Below, in pieces: positions 37,083-45,290 of a stretch of 64,000 bases of DNA. The first letter of the stretch is position 1. Each line of letters opens with the position of its first letter. Under the pieces are notes generated by a model. It searched no databases, was not told the DNA's origin, and saw only the letters and a list, made by a program, of their open reading frames with translations. The stretch is from CAVSUZ01 sp963791885 (lineage in GTDB: Bacteria > Pseudomonadota > Alphaproteobacteria > Acetobacterales > Acetobacteraceae): positions 1,612,001 to 1,676,000 of the forward strand of contig CAWBUL010000005.1 of the NCBI GenBank assembly GCA_963791885.1, written 5' to 3'. Both the position numbers and the translations under genes were made by a program.

Positions 37083-37658
37083 ATGCGTTTCGCCGCGCTT
37101 GCCGACCCGGTGCTGTCGCGCAAGCGGCCGCAGCTCAAATGGCGCTGCCTCGATCCCCTCGAGTTCGCGCTGATCGTACTCTGCGGCTTGCTGCTTGTCG
37201 GCTTCCTGATCAGCGAGCTCGGCGACGTCGCCTTCCGTATCCTGCGCCACCCGTGGCTGCAGGCGCAGGAGTTCTCCCTCGGTTTCTTCGTCTGGGGCGT
37301 GTTCATGGGCGGCGCGCTGGGCGTGCGCCGCAACGATCATTTCCGCCTGTCCGCCACCGCCGAAATCTTCTCCGGCCGCATCCGCACCGGCATCGAGGTC
37401 TTCCAGCAGCTCGTGATGCTGTTCGTCGCGCTCTGCATGGTCTGGTTCGGCTACATCAACTTCCTCAACGGCTTCGGCAGCTTCCTGATGCCGTCGCTTA
37501 CCCCGATCGCCATTCTATACGCCGCCATTCCCGTCTGCGGCGCATTCATCGCGCTCTTTACTGTCGAGAAATTGGTGAACGGCCTCACAAACGGCTTCCC
37601 CGACACCGGGCCTGACCTCGGCATGGCGGAACTCATCATGGAAGCCGTCGAGGAATGA
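37083..37658 (+). CDS. dctQ: TRAP transporter small permease (DctQ)
   Basis: Small membrane subunit of the TRAP transporter, 191 residues with four hydrophobic helices (ALIVLCGLLLVGFLIS; FSLGFFVWGVFMGGALGV; QQLVMLFVALCMVWFGY; ILYAAIPVCGAFIALF). The family arginine/histidine loop RRNDHFRLSATAE is present. It begins 4 bases after dctP. Confidence 0.9.
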   Translation: MRFAALADPVLSRKRPQLKWRCLDPLEFALIVLCGLLLVGFLISELGDVAFRILRHPWLQAQEFSLGFFVWGVFMGGALGVRRNDHFRLSATAEIFSGRIRTGIEVFQQLVMLFVALCMVWFGYINFLNGFGSFLMPSLTPIAILYAAIPVCGAFIALFTVEKLVNGLTNGFPDTGPDLGMAELIMEAVEE

Positions 37659-37749
37659 ACCGCGCAAACGTCATCGCGAGGCGCGAAGCGCCGTGGCGAC
37701 CCGGGCCGACAGCACCAATCGGCGCCCTTATCAAGCCCCGCGCCCGCGC

Positions 37750-39093
37750 ATGACCCACAACGAAACCGCCATCGTCGTCATGTGCGGGCTGTTCCTCTTC
37801 CTCGGCTATGCCGGGCTGCCCGTCGCCTTCGCCCTGATCGCCGCCGTGGTCGTCGTCGCCGCCACCTTCACCACCCTCACCATCGGCTCCCTCATGGGCC
37901 AGCTCTTCAACGGCATCAACGAACTCGCCCTGCTCGCCATCCCCTTTTTCCTCCTCGTCGGCGAGTTGATGACGGCCGCGCGCATCACCCCCCGGCTGAT
38001 CGCGCTCACCCAGGCCATGGTCGGGCATTTGCGCAGCGGCCTCGCGCATGTGGTGGCCGTGTCCTGCATGATCTTCGGCGGCATCTCCGGCTCCTCCACC
38101 GCCGACACTGTTGCGATCGGAACCGTGCTGATGCCCGCCATGCGCGCGGAGGGCTACAGCCCCGCCTTCTCCGCCGCACTGATCGCCGCCGGCGCCTCCA
38201 TCGCCTCGATGGTGCCGCCCTCCATCATGGCCATCGTCTACGGCGCGGTGGGAGACGCCTCGGTCGGCGGCCTGTTCCTCGGCGGCGCCGTGCCCGGCCT
38301 GATGGTCTGCATCGGCCTGATGATCTACAGCTATTTCTTCGGCTTTCCCGGCCTGCGCAAACCCCGCGCCACCATGGTCGAGTTCGGCCGAGCGCTCCGC
38401 GGCGCCATCCTGCCGCTGATGATTCCGGTTATTATCATCGGCTCGATCCTGGGCGGCGTGATCACACCGGCCGAGGCCGGCATGGCCGCCGTCATGTACG
38501 CCCTGATCGTGCTGCTGCCGCTGTTGAATCGCGGGCACTTCCGCCGCCTGCCGAAAGACATCGCGATGGCGGCGATCCTATACGCCATTCCGCTCACCGC
38601 GGTAGCGGCGGCGTCGTCTTTCGGCTGGATGCTGGCTTATCTCGGCGGCGCCGACATCATCATGGGCTGGGTGAGGGCGCTCGGCACCACCGATCCCCGC
38701 GCGATCCTGTGCTTCGTCGCGGTGTTGTTTCTGATCGTGGGAGACTTTCTCGACGGCCTGCCGGCCATCATCATCCTGATGCCGGTGATTTTGTCGCTGG
38801 AGAGGCTGGGGCATATCAACAGCGTGCATATGGGCGTCGTGGTGATCGTCACCCTGGCTTTCGGGCTGATCACCCCGCCCTGCGGGATTATCCTGCTCTT
38901 ATCATCGACGCTGGCGGGTGTGTCCTTCAGTCGCGCGCTGCGGCAGTCGGCTGCGATCTACATCGTGTTTCTGGTGGTAATTGCGGTGATCATCCTGCTG
39001 CCCGACACGGTGCTGTTCCTGCCGCGCCATTTTCTGCCGCGGTCAGTGGGATGTTTCCCACGGCCGCGCGGGGGCGGGTGGATTTGTCCTTAG
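37750..39093 (+). CDS. dctM: TRAP transporter large permease (DctM)
   Basis: Large membrane subunit of the TRAP transporter, 447 residues, about 12 spans. Family motifs: LLAIPFFLLVGELMTAARIT, SGSSTADTVAIGTVLMPAMR, and the C-terminal VVIVTLAFGLITPPCG. The start at 37750 (MTHNETAIVVM) is the best of several. The last 277 codons are repeated almost exactly, 1464 bases further on (39724-40556). The final residues (CFPRPRGGGWICP) look like read-through into non-native sequence and are shared by both copies. Confidence 0.9.
   Translation: MTHNETAIVVMCGLFLFLGYAGLPVAFALIAAVVVVAATFTTLTIGSLMGQLFNGINELALLAIPFFLLVGELMTAARITPRLIALTQAMVGHLRSGLAHVVAVSCMIFGGISGSSTADTVAIGTVLMPAMRAEGYSPAFSAALIAAGASIASMVPPSIMAIVYGAVGDASVGGLFLGGAVPGLMVCIGLMIYSYFFGFPGLRKPRATMVEFGRALRGAILPLMIPVIIIGSILGGVITPAEAGMAAVMYALIVLLPLLNRGHFRRLPKDIAMAAILYAIPLTAVAAASSFGWMLAYLGGADIIMGWVRALGTTDPRAILCFVAVLFLIVGDFLDGLPAIIILMPVILSLERLGHINSVHMGVVVIVTLAFGLITPPCGIILLLSSTLAGVSFSRALRQSAAIYIVFLVVIAVIILLPDTVLFLPRHFLPRSVGCFPRPRGGGWICP
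38260..39092 (+). repeat. Direct repeat, copy 1 (3' part of dctM)
   Basis: This 833-base stretch is repeated without indels at 39724-40556 (offset exactly 1464). The two copies differ at scattered sites, mostly third codon positions; the protein changes I can see are Gly to Ser, Pro to Arg, Pro to Ala, Cys to Phe and Leu to Ile. It lies wholly within the intact dctM. Confidence 0.93.
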
Positions 39094-39114
39094 ACCCCAT
39101 CGAGCCGTGGCGGA

Positions 39115-39408
39115 TCAGAGACGATCGCGGGATTGACCGGGGCCAAACACGCGAAGCACTTGAACATCGCCCGCGGTCTCGTCGCGGTCGGTGTCGGGAT
39201 GGACGCGATACAACCAAGGCAGCTCGCGCACACCACGATGCTGCCCAACCGGATAGCGGCACGGGTGCTCGCGCAACCGCTCGATTGCTGCCCAAATCGC
39301 CGCCAGACGGCGCTGTGCCCTTGGGCCTGATCCTGGTTGCGTCAGCCAGCGGGTGATCGCCGCAAGGTCATTGCGCGCCCGAGGGGCGTAGATCAGCCTA
39401 CGCGGCAC
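39115..39408 (-). CDS. RelE/ParE-family toxin
   Basis: Type II toxin of the ParE/RelE superfamily, 97 residues. It shows the family pattern: N-terminal LIYAPRARNDLAAITRWL, central arginine-rich helix (RAQRRLAAIWAAIERLREHP) and the C-terminal strands (GVRELPWLYRVHP, then VQVLRVFGPGQS). Members act on DNA gyrase or on mRNA; which applies here is not readable. The GTG start at 39408 lies 8 bases after the antitoxin gene, the usual antitoxin-first order. It sits in the 631-base block between the two dctM copies. Confidence 0.8.
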   Translation of the reverse strand: MPRRLIYAPRARNDLAAITRWLTQPGSGPRAQRRLAAIWAAIERLREHPCRYPVGQHRGVRELPWLYRVHPDTDRDETAGDVQVLRVFGPGQSRDRL

Positions 39409-39416
39409 CTGGCCGG

Positions 39417-39635
39417 TCAGCGGCGGCGGGTCGGAGGCGGCGGCAGTTCGTGGTCCGTGCCAATGCTGTCGATCCAGGCTTTGATGTCAGCCGAATCGAC
39501 GTACAGGCCAGCTTCGATTTCGGCATCGGCCTCGGCGATCATCTCGGCTTCCCAGGCGAGGCGGGCCTGGCGCTCCGCCTCGGTTTCAGGGCGAGGGCTG
39601 GGGGTGTCGTCGTCTGGTCGGGGCACCGTGTCCAT
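39417..39635 (-). CDS. Antitoxin partner of the ParE-family toxin
   Basis: Small acidic protein, 72 residues, upstream of the toxin and in the same direction. The composition fits an antitoxin: a Glu/Ala-rich helix (EAERQARLAWEAEMIAEADA) followed by the toxin-binding-type tail VDSADIKAWIDSIGTDHELP and a Pro/Arg end. The start at 39635 (MDTVPRPDDDTPS) is preferred over a longer open frame running to 39776 because the longer part has no family character. No clear DNA-binding fold is recognisable by eye. Confidence 0.72.
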   Translation of the reverse strand: MDTVPRPDDDTPSPRPETEAERQARLAWEAEMIAEADAEIEAGLYVDSADIKAWIDSIGTDHELPPPPTRRR

Positions 39636-39723
39636 GGAGGATGATTTAGCGTTGGCAGGGGCTGGCCGCCAGGGTTGGTGCAGTGTTCTGCGTCGAGCCC
39701 GTGGCGAGCAAGCCGCTGGGTTC

Positions 39724-40557
39724 TCAGTCGGCGGCCTGTTCCTCGGCGGCGCCGTGCCCGGCCTGATGGTCTGCATCAGCCTGATGATCTACAGCTACTT
39801 CTTCGGCTTCCCCGGCCTGCGCAAACGCCGCGCCACCATGGTCGAGTTCGGCCGAGCGCTCCGCGGCGCCATCCTGCCGCTGATGATTCCGGTTATTATT
39901 ATCGGCTCGATCCTGGGCGGCGTGATCACCCCGGCCGAGGCCGGCATGGCGGCGGTGATGTACGCCCTGATCGTGCTGCTGCCGCTGTTGAACAGGGGCC
40001 ACTTCCGCCGCCTGCCGAAAGACATCGCCATGGCGGCGATCCTTTACGCCATCCCGCTGACGGCCGTAGCAGCGGCGTCGTCCTTCGGGTGGATGCTGGC
40101 GTATCTCGGCGGCGCCGACATCATCATGGGCTGGGTGAGGGCGCTCGGCACCACCGATGCGCGCGCCATCCTGTTCTTTGTCGCCGTGCTGTTCCTGATC
40201 GTGGGGGATTTTTTGGACGGTCTGCCGGCCATCATCATCCTAATGCCGGTGATCCTGTCGCTGGAGAGGCTGGGCCATATCAACAGCGTGCATATGGGCG
40301 TGGTGGTGATCGTCACGCTGGCCTTCGGCCTGATTACGCCGCCCTGTGGGATTATCCTGCTCTTGTCATCGACTCTGGCGGGCGTGTCCTTCAGCCGCGC
40401 GCTGCGGCAATCGGCGGCGATCTACATCGTGTTCCTGGTGGTGATCGCGGTGATCATCCTGATCCCGGATACCGTGCTGTTCCTGCCGCGCCACTTTCTG
40501 CCGCGGTCGGTCGGGTGCTTTCCGCGCCCGCGTGGGGGAGGGTGGATTTGTCCTTAA
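39724..40557 (+). pseudogene. Truncated second copy of dctM (3' part)
   Basis: Copy 2 of the direct repeat, encoding residues from about SVGGLFLGGAVPGLMVCI to the end of DctM with no start codon or upstream membrane segments of its own. The frame is fully open and most differences from copy 1 are silent, so this piece evolved under selection until recently; it is not a long-dead duplicate. It begins at the edge of the toxin-antitoxin block and ends 10 bases before the IS630 left end. Confidence 0.88.
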
Positions 40558-40566
40558 GTTGAGCTA

Positions 40567-41703
40567 GTGCTCTGACTCATACGGACGATGCAGGCAATCT
40601 TTCGAGCTTGGCAAGGATTGAGGCGGTGGCTGCGGTCCAGACGAATGGGCGTGGTTCTGCATTTCGCTCAGCGAGGTAAGTCTTAATGGCAGCCTGCAGG
40701 CTGACGAGGGAGTGGAAGCTGCCGCGCCGGATGCGTTGTCGGGTAAGAGCGGAGAAGAAGGTCTCCACCGCGTTCAGCCATGACCCGGAGGTTGGCGTGA
40801 AGTGGAAGGTCCATCGGTCATGGCGTGCCAGCCAGGCCTGTACCTTTCGGTGCCGGTGGGTGGCGTAGTTGTCGACGACCGCATGGACCAACTTGCCGGA
40901 CGGCACCTCGCGTTCGACGGCATTGAGGAAGCGGATGAACTCCTCGTGCCGGTGTCGCTGCATGCAGCGACCGATCACCGTACCCTTCAGCACGTTCAAT
41001 GCGGCGAACAACGTCGTCGTTCCATGGCGTTTGTAGTCGTGGGTCATGGTGCCGCAGCGGCCGGGTTTCAGCGGCAGTCCAGGCTGGGTACGGTCGAGCG
41101 CCTGGATTTGGCTCTTTTCGTCGATCGACAGCACCACCGCATGGGCGGGCGGATCGAGATAAAGGCCGATGATATCCGCCATTTTCTCAGCGAACTGCGG
41201 ATCACGCGAGCGCTTGAAGCTGCGCACGCGGTGCGGCTGGAGTTGGTGCGCCGCCCAGATGCGCTGCACCGAGCGCAGAGACATGGCGGTGGCGTTTGCC
41301 ATGGCTCGCCCGGTCCAATACGTGGTCCCAGGGGGCGGCTCGCCACACGTGAGCGCCACGACGTGCGCCACTTTATCGGCCGGGATCGGTCGTTTGCCGG
41401 GCTTGCGCGTCTTGTCACGCAGCAACCCGTCGGGACCTTCCTCGGCAAAACGCTGCTGCCAGCGCCAGACCATGGGGCGGCTGACGCTGATCTCTTTCGC
41501 CACATGTTGCACCGGCCGACCACTGGCCGAGGCCAGAACGACTCGGCTCGCTCGATGTATTTGCCCGCTCGGTTGCGATCCGATGCTATTGCCTTAAGCC
41601 GCTTCCTGTCTGCCGCGCTCAACAACACGCATACTGTCTGTGCCATGCTCACAGAATCGCATGGCAACCGCATGTTGTGAATCGATAGAATGCGTCAGAG
41701 CAC
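40567..41703 (-). mobile_element. IS630-family insertion sequence
   Basis: A 1137-base element with terminal inverted repeats starting GTGCTCTGAC (40567-40576, and the complement at 41694-41703), extending imperfectly to about 15 bases. It is flanked by TA on both sides (40565-40566 and 41704-41705), the target duplication expected of the IS630/Tc1 group. It contains one transposase gene, frameshifted as read. It landed just past the second dctM copy. Confidence 0.9.
40577..41646 (-). pseudogene. IS630-family transposase, frameshifted
   Basis: DDE transposase of the IS630 family. From 41646 it reads MAQTVCVLLSAADRKRLKAI; near 41541-41548 one base is missing, and the sense continues in the next frame as VVLASASGRPVQHVAKEISV. 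The winged-helix part (SRPMVWRWQQRFAEEG) and the catalytic triad are then intact: LSIDEKSQIQAL, HAVVDNYATHRHRKV and SGSWLNAVETFFSAL. Whether the break is real or a sequence error cannot be settled here. Confidence 0.87.
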
Positions 41704-41782
41704 TAGCTTCCCGAACGGGATTGCGTAACGCACGCTGGTGTTCGAAATCACAACTCAGGCCGCAGTTCTCGCGAGTATACCC

Positions 41783-42469
41783 CTACCTAGGAATCTGCGA
41801 AAACTGCGGCGGCAAGGATGTGACAGCTGGGGGGCCGACCATTCCCTGAGCAGTAACCGAAAGCACTGCTGCATACATTCCTTGTAACTCATTAGGCTGC
41901 AGATGACGGTAAGCTCCGATGGCCGGATCCGCCACAATACCATCGAATATATTGGGTCCCATCGGGGTCTGAACAAACGTAGCGCCAACCAATACCATAG
42001 CATGTTGAGCATCTCCATAGAAAATAGGCGTCTCATTTCGTAGAAAATTTATCAGTCCTGTGTTGTCAAAATCTCGCCTGCCCGGTGTCATCCCATTTGA
42101 AAGGATGGTCGTAAAATTGTCGGTTACCGCGAGCTGCCGTATCAGTACTGTGCGGCCGTTGACATCCCGGTACGGCCGATTTTGGGCCTGACCCAGCAGT
42201 GGCGGCGTCGCGAGCGTAGGCGTGGCTACATTAGAAAGGACTATTTCTTCTTGTGGGACGTATGCCCCGAAAAACTTCAAATAGTTGGTCGTGCTTGCTG
42301 CCCAACAATCCCAAATCCATTTCTGCTGATCTACTTGGATAGTACGTGATACGAATGCACTGCATTGTTGGCCTTGACATGCAAAGGCTCCGACTGCGCG
42401 GCTTAATGGCAAGGCGAGAGCCGGACTGAGATATAGGATAGTAAGCAAGCTACGAACAGTTCGTGACAT
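41783..42469 (-). CDS. Secreted papain-like (AvrRpt2/C39-like) cysteine protease
   Basis: 228 residues with a signal peptide (MSRTVRSLLTILYLSPALAL, cleavage near VGAFA). The mature protein carries a papain-fold signature: Gln then Trp-x-Cys-Trp-Ala-Ala-Ser (VDQQKWIWDCWAAS, catalytic Cys), a histidine in DAQHAMVLVGATF, and an Asp-Pro element (VADPAIGAYRHLQPNEL) in the place of the third residue. This order matches AvrRpt2-like and C39-like peptidases. It lies 40 bases after the PQQGY-repeat gene in the same direction, and both share a lower GC than their surroundings. The target is unknown; self-processing, or action on the neighbour or on foreign proteins, are all possible. Confidence 0.7.
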   Translation of the reverse strand: MSRTVRSLLTILYLSPALALPLSRAVGAFACQGQQCSAFVSRTIQVDQQKWIWDCWAASTTNYLKFFGAYVPQEEIVLSNVATPTLATPPLLGQAQNRPYRDVNGRTVLIRQLAVTDNFTTILSNGMTPGRRDFDNTGLINFLRNETPIFYGDAQHAMVLVGATFVQTPMGPNIFDGIVADPAIGAYRHLQPNELQGMYAAVLSVTAQGMVGPPAVTSLPPQFSQIPR

Positions 42470-42509
42470 CTCGTCGTTCCTCCGCTCGGCTTGGAGCTGA
42501 TCTAAATCG

Positions 42510-42899
42510 CTACTGCTGAGGTACTGCGGTTCCGGAGCTTCCCTGACCATCCATACAGGGTTGACCAGGATAGGCAGGTCGCGCGCCCGGAACGCCCAAA
42601 AAACTTATGGTATGACCCTGTTGTGGCCCAGAAGTGAACATGCACGTGAGCGTCATCCCGGGTGGGAGTTGAGTTGTAGATTGCTGAGGATAAAACTGTT
42701 GTGGAAATTGCTGCTGCGGAAAACCTTGCTGAGGATAACCCTGCTGAGGATAACCCTGAGGAAACCCTTGTTGCGGATACATTTGGGGGTAGCCCTGCTG
42801 GGGAAATTGTACCAATTGCAAAGGTGCCGCTGCCAAAACGATCGAAGTAGCGAGCGATACGAATGGCCACTTAAGTAGGGCGACGATACGAGAGCGCAT
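42510..42899 (-). CDS. Secreted PQQGY-repeat protein
   Basis: 129 residues. A signal segment (FVSLATSIVLAAAPLQL) is followed by about 40 residues of tandem PQQG(Y/F) and related pentads (PQQGYPQMYPQQGF and so on), then a short C-terminal part with two cysteines (LTCMFTSGPQQG ... YPGQPCMDGQGSSGTAV). The C-terminal pattern resembles a family of small secreted alphaproteobacterial proteins I know only as unnamed. The start at 42899 has AGGGAGGG upstream and a sigma-70 promoter 28 bases before it. The repeats are 15-base units in the DNA. It is the first gene of a two-gene unit with the protease. Confidence 0.65.
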   Translation of the reverse strand: MRSRIVALLKWPFVSLATSIVLAAAPLQLVQFPQQGYPQMYPQQGFPQGYPQQGYPQQGFPQQQFPQQFYPQQSTTQLPPGMTLTCMFTSGPQQGHTISFLGVPGARPAYPGQPCMDGQGSSGTAVPQQ

Positions 42900-42926
42900 G
42901 CCCAAACCCTCCCTTTCCATTTTATC

Positions 42927-42955
42927 TGTATAAAGGCGATACCTCCCTTTCTCAA
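42927..42955 (-). promoter_or_regulatory. Sigma-70-type promoter for the repeat-protein/protease pair
   Basis: On the minus strand TTGAGA (42950-42955) and TATACA (42927-42932) are separated by exactly 17 bases, a 5/6 and a 4/6 match to the consensus. The expected transcript start falls about 20 bases before the ATG at 42899, leaving room for its ribosome site. Confidence 0.6.
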
Positions 42956-43401
42956 CAATAAAGAAATTATACCCGTCTCAAAACCTTGGAAGAGCCAGCA
43001 GACAGGCCCCGCACTCCTGAACTTCGATTTTTGTCGCGATCGTCTTGCCAGCCTACCGCCGTCCGAGCACGATCCACGAAACCGCACGGCCTCGCCCACG
43101 TCGCAAGCCAGGCCAGAGCCCGAGCGGGGGCCAGCCGCTCTCGATGCGCCAGTTCTTTGCTCGTTTTCCCACGAATGATGCTTGCCTGGATGAGAGGCCT
43201 ACGGGATCCGAGCGATAGTGCCTGAACCTCTCAATCTTTCATCGGCTGGACGTGACAGCCGGATGGGCGACTGCGGTCATCCCTGACGTGAAGAACGAAA
43301 CGCTTGGTGGTGTCGAACTGGATGGGGTGGAACCCGTTCAATCGTGTCCACCGATGAACTCGGCTAAGCGCCCAGAGGCGCGGCCTCAACCAAGGAGAGC
43401 T
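42956..43401 (+). other. Intergenic region without recognisable genes
   Basis: 446 bases between the promoter of the repeat-protein gene and the next possible gene. Short open frames exist on both strands, none with recognisable similarity or a convincing ribosome site. The stretch 43240-43400 has the look of an insertion-sequence end or coding remnant, but I cannot assign it. Confidence 0.4.
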
Positions 43402-43797
43402 TCATGCCGCTGATCTCAAAAAAATCTCATCGGATTGATCTTGCTCTATGACGTGAGCTGTTTGTGCCAGAAGCGCAAATCTGCTCCCGAGCGCCGCTTT
43501 GTCGCGCACGATCGCAATTAGCGAAGGCGGGTCATCTAGAGCGGCCAGATCATGAAAAGCCGGGTTCGTCCGGTAAATCGACGCTGGATACTCACTTACA
43601 GCCTGAAATACGGCCTTACGCTCCCCCAGCCGCACCACAGCCGTCATCTCGCATTCGCTGGTCGAAGCCCCTCTGTCCTCGCTCCGCGGTGGCACCCCGT
43701 ATGGCAAGGCGGCAAGCTTCTCAAACAGGGGAAGCTTCTTGTCAGGCGCGGCGCCGCGGAAGGTGCACCACCCGGCTTGCCATGCTCGGTGATTCAC
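43402..43797 (-). CDS. Hypothetical protein
   Basis: A 131-residue open frame that I do not recognise. It contains a plausible globular stretch (MTAVVRLGERKAVFQAVSEY; DPPSLIAIVRDKAALG; FALLAQTAHVIEQDQSD) and no signal or membrane segment. There is no strong ribosome site. Codon usage is less biased than in the housekeeping genes, which fits this accessory region. It may be a spurious frame. Confidence 0.3.
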   Translation of the reverse strand: MNHRAWQAGWCTFRGAAPDKKLPLFEKLAALPYGVPPRSEDRGASTSECEMTAVVRLGERKAVFQAVSEYPASIYRTNPAFHDLAALDDPPSLIAIVRDKAALGSRFALLAQTAHVIEQDQSDEIFLRSAA

Positions 43798-43945
43798 TTC
43801 CCCACTGCAGCCGCTTGTTCAAGGGTCCCCAGCGTTGACTTCGCTCAAGCCAAACTGACAATGGTCACAGCAACCCACCAAGCGACAAAAAACCAGCCAT
43901 AAATAACACCTGCCGCCCCTCCTTCGATCGGAAGTGTACTAACCC

Positions 43946-43975
43946 TTGAAAAGTCACTAACACTAACGCTATAAC
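43946..43975 (+). promoter_or_regulatory. Sigma-70-type promoter at a probable leaderless start
   Basis: TTGAAA (43946-43951) and TATAAC (43970-43975) with an 18-base spacer. The transcript start expected 6-8 bases after the -10 element coincides with the ATG at 43982, so the mRNA may be leaderless. No ribosome site is visible before that ATG, in agreement. Confidence 0.5.
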
Positions 43976-43981
43976 CAGCCC

Positions 43982-44456
43982 ATGCACACCACCACCCAGC
44001 CCGCTTACACCCTCATCGACCGTGCCTTCATCCACCTCACCCGCGAGCCTCTGCCGCGCCCTCCCACCTCCGCCCACCGAGGACGACCGGCAAAGCCGCG
44101 ACGAAGCCGCCATCGCCCAGGTCGCCTCTCTCCAGCCCAACAGCACCGCCGAGTTCGAACTTGCCGCCACCTCCGTTTGTGCGTCCCTCCGCGCCAAGCA
44201 CTGCCAGGTCCGCGCCGACGAACCCGGCCAGCCCTCGGCCGACGCTCTTCGGTGGACCGGCAAGGCCGACCAGATGATGCGCCAAGCCCAAAGCGCCATG
44301 CGCACCCTGCTCCGCGTACAGGCGCTCCGGCAAAAACGCGAAGCCGACCCGCACGCGCTCGACCGCGGAGAGCGCGCCAAGCATCACATGCTCACCCTCG
44401 TGACCGAGGCCATCAACACGCAGGCACCTATCTCACGCGACGACGCGGAATCTTAG
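43982..44456 (+). pseudogene. Small Acetobacteraceae-type protein, probably frameshifted
   Basis: From the ATG at 43982 the frame encodes MHTTTQPAYTLIDRAFIHLT then REPLPR; an extra C near 44062-44068 then shifts it, and the sense continues in the next frame as PPPPTEDDRQSRDEAAIAQV and, further on, MMRQAQSAMRTLLRVQALR. I recognise this as a small protein family common in Roseomonas-like genomes, of unknown function, usually in multiple copies. The shorter alternative is an intact 144-residue frame from an ATG at 44022, which has neither ribosome site nor family-like N-terminus. The two small genes that follow run in the same direction. Confidence 0.5.
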
Positions 44457-44459
44457 ACA

Positions 44460-44921
44460 GTGGAAACTGAGACTCACCCGAGACACCCACCCGCGGACCC
44501 CAAGGCCGCCATCCCCGGTCAAACCACCCACCCGCCCGAATTCGTCTCACCCGACGATCCGAAGTCCATCCACACGGAAACTGAGACTCACCCGAGACTC
44601 CTCGTTCCGGGACTCACGCCAAACCCGCCGATAACCCAGCCCGCCCTCATACCGCTGTCCGTCTCATCCCACGAGCCTGAATCCCGCACCTCGGAAACTG
44701 AGACCCGCACGAGACACACCGCCGCCCGAACCGACCGCTGGCGCCCCCTCCGCCCTGGCTACGACTTTCCCCTCTCAGACCTCATAGAAGAAGACGAAGA
44801 CGCCTTCGGCCAGCGCCTCCGCACCCAACCCTTGCCACCCCCACCCTCGACCTCCACCTCCAAATCCGCTACGCGCACCCCCAAATCCGCCGCCCCGCCA
44901 CAACCGCACTGGACCGAATGA
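44460..44921 (+). CDS. Low-complexity hypothetical protein with ETETHPR repeats
   Basis: 153 residues from a GTG, rich in Pro, Thr and Glu, with no recognised domain. The motif ETETHPR or a close variant occurs three times, encoded by near-identical 23-base DNA repeats starting at 44462, 44576 and 44693, spaced 38 and 39 codons apart. The C-terminal third has a more structured stretch (RWRPLRPGYDFPLSDLIEED). The stop overlaps the start of the next gene (ATGA), which supports real translation. Confidence 0.5.
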   Translation: METETHPRHPPADPKAAIPGQTTHPPEFVSPDDPKSIHTETETHPRLLVPGLTPNPPITQPALIPLSVSSHEPESRTSETETRTRHTAARTDRWRPLRPGYDFPLSDLIEEDEDAFGQRLRTQPLPPPPSTSTSKSATRTPKSAAPPQPHWTE

Positions 44922-45280
44922 GCTCGCGCTTCTCCCCCGACTTCTCCGAGCGTCGCGAATCAGCCGAAAAAGCCCGCGCCGCCCTGCTCGAGAAATTCAA
45001 AGCCCGACCCACCCTCGACGACCCCCAGATCAAGGAGCGCGAGGAACAGCGCAAAGCCGCCTGGGAAGCCCGCCAGCAGCGCCTGGCCGAGCGCAAGGCC
45101 GAAAAGGAAGCCGAAGCCAAGCGCAAGGCGATCGAGGACGCCGCCCGCAAAGTCGCCGCCGCCGAGGAACAGAAGCGCCGCCTCCGCGCCGAGCGCCTCG
45201 CCCGCCTCGCCGCCCGCCAAGGGAAGGACGGCGGGAAGGATGCTGGCAAGGACGCCGGCAAGACCGCCGCCAAGCCCTGA
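44918..45280 (+). CDS. DUF6481-like small helical protein
   Basis: 120 residues, highly charged and almost entirely predicted helix (EREEQRKAAWEARQQRLAER), ending in a Lys/Gly/Ala tail (GKDGGKDAGKDAG). The N-terminus MSSRFSPDFSERRESAEKAR fits the DUF6481 family of small alphaproteobacterial proteins of unknown role, some of them DNA- or RNA-associated by charge. It overlaps the preceding gene by four bases and ends 10 bases before eno. Confidence 0.68.
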   Translation: MSSRFSPDFSERRESAEKARAALLEKFKARPTLDDPQIKEREEQRKAAWEARQQRLAERKAEKEAEAKRKAIEDAARKVAAAEEQKRRLRAERLARLAARQGKDGGKDAGKDAGKTAAKP

Positions 45281-45290
45281 GGCCCCAACC

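Noticed and set aside
42690..42800. CRISPR or satellite array at the PQQGY repeat
   Set aside because: The 15-base units are in frame, degenerate and without spacers; they encode a protein repeat.
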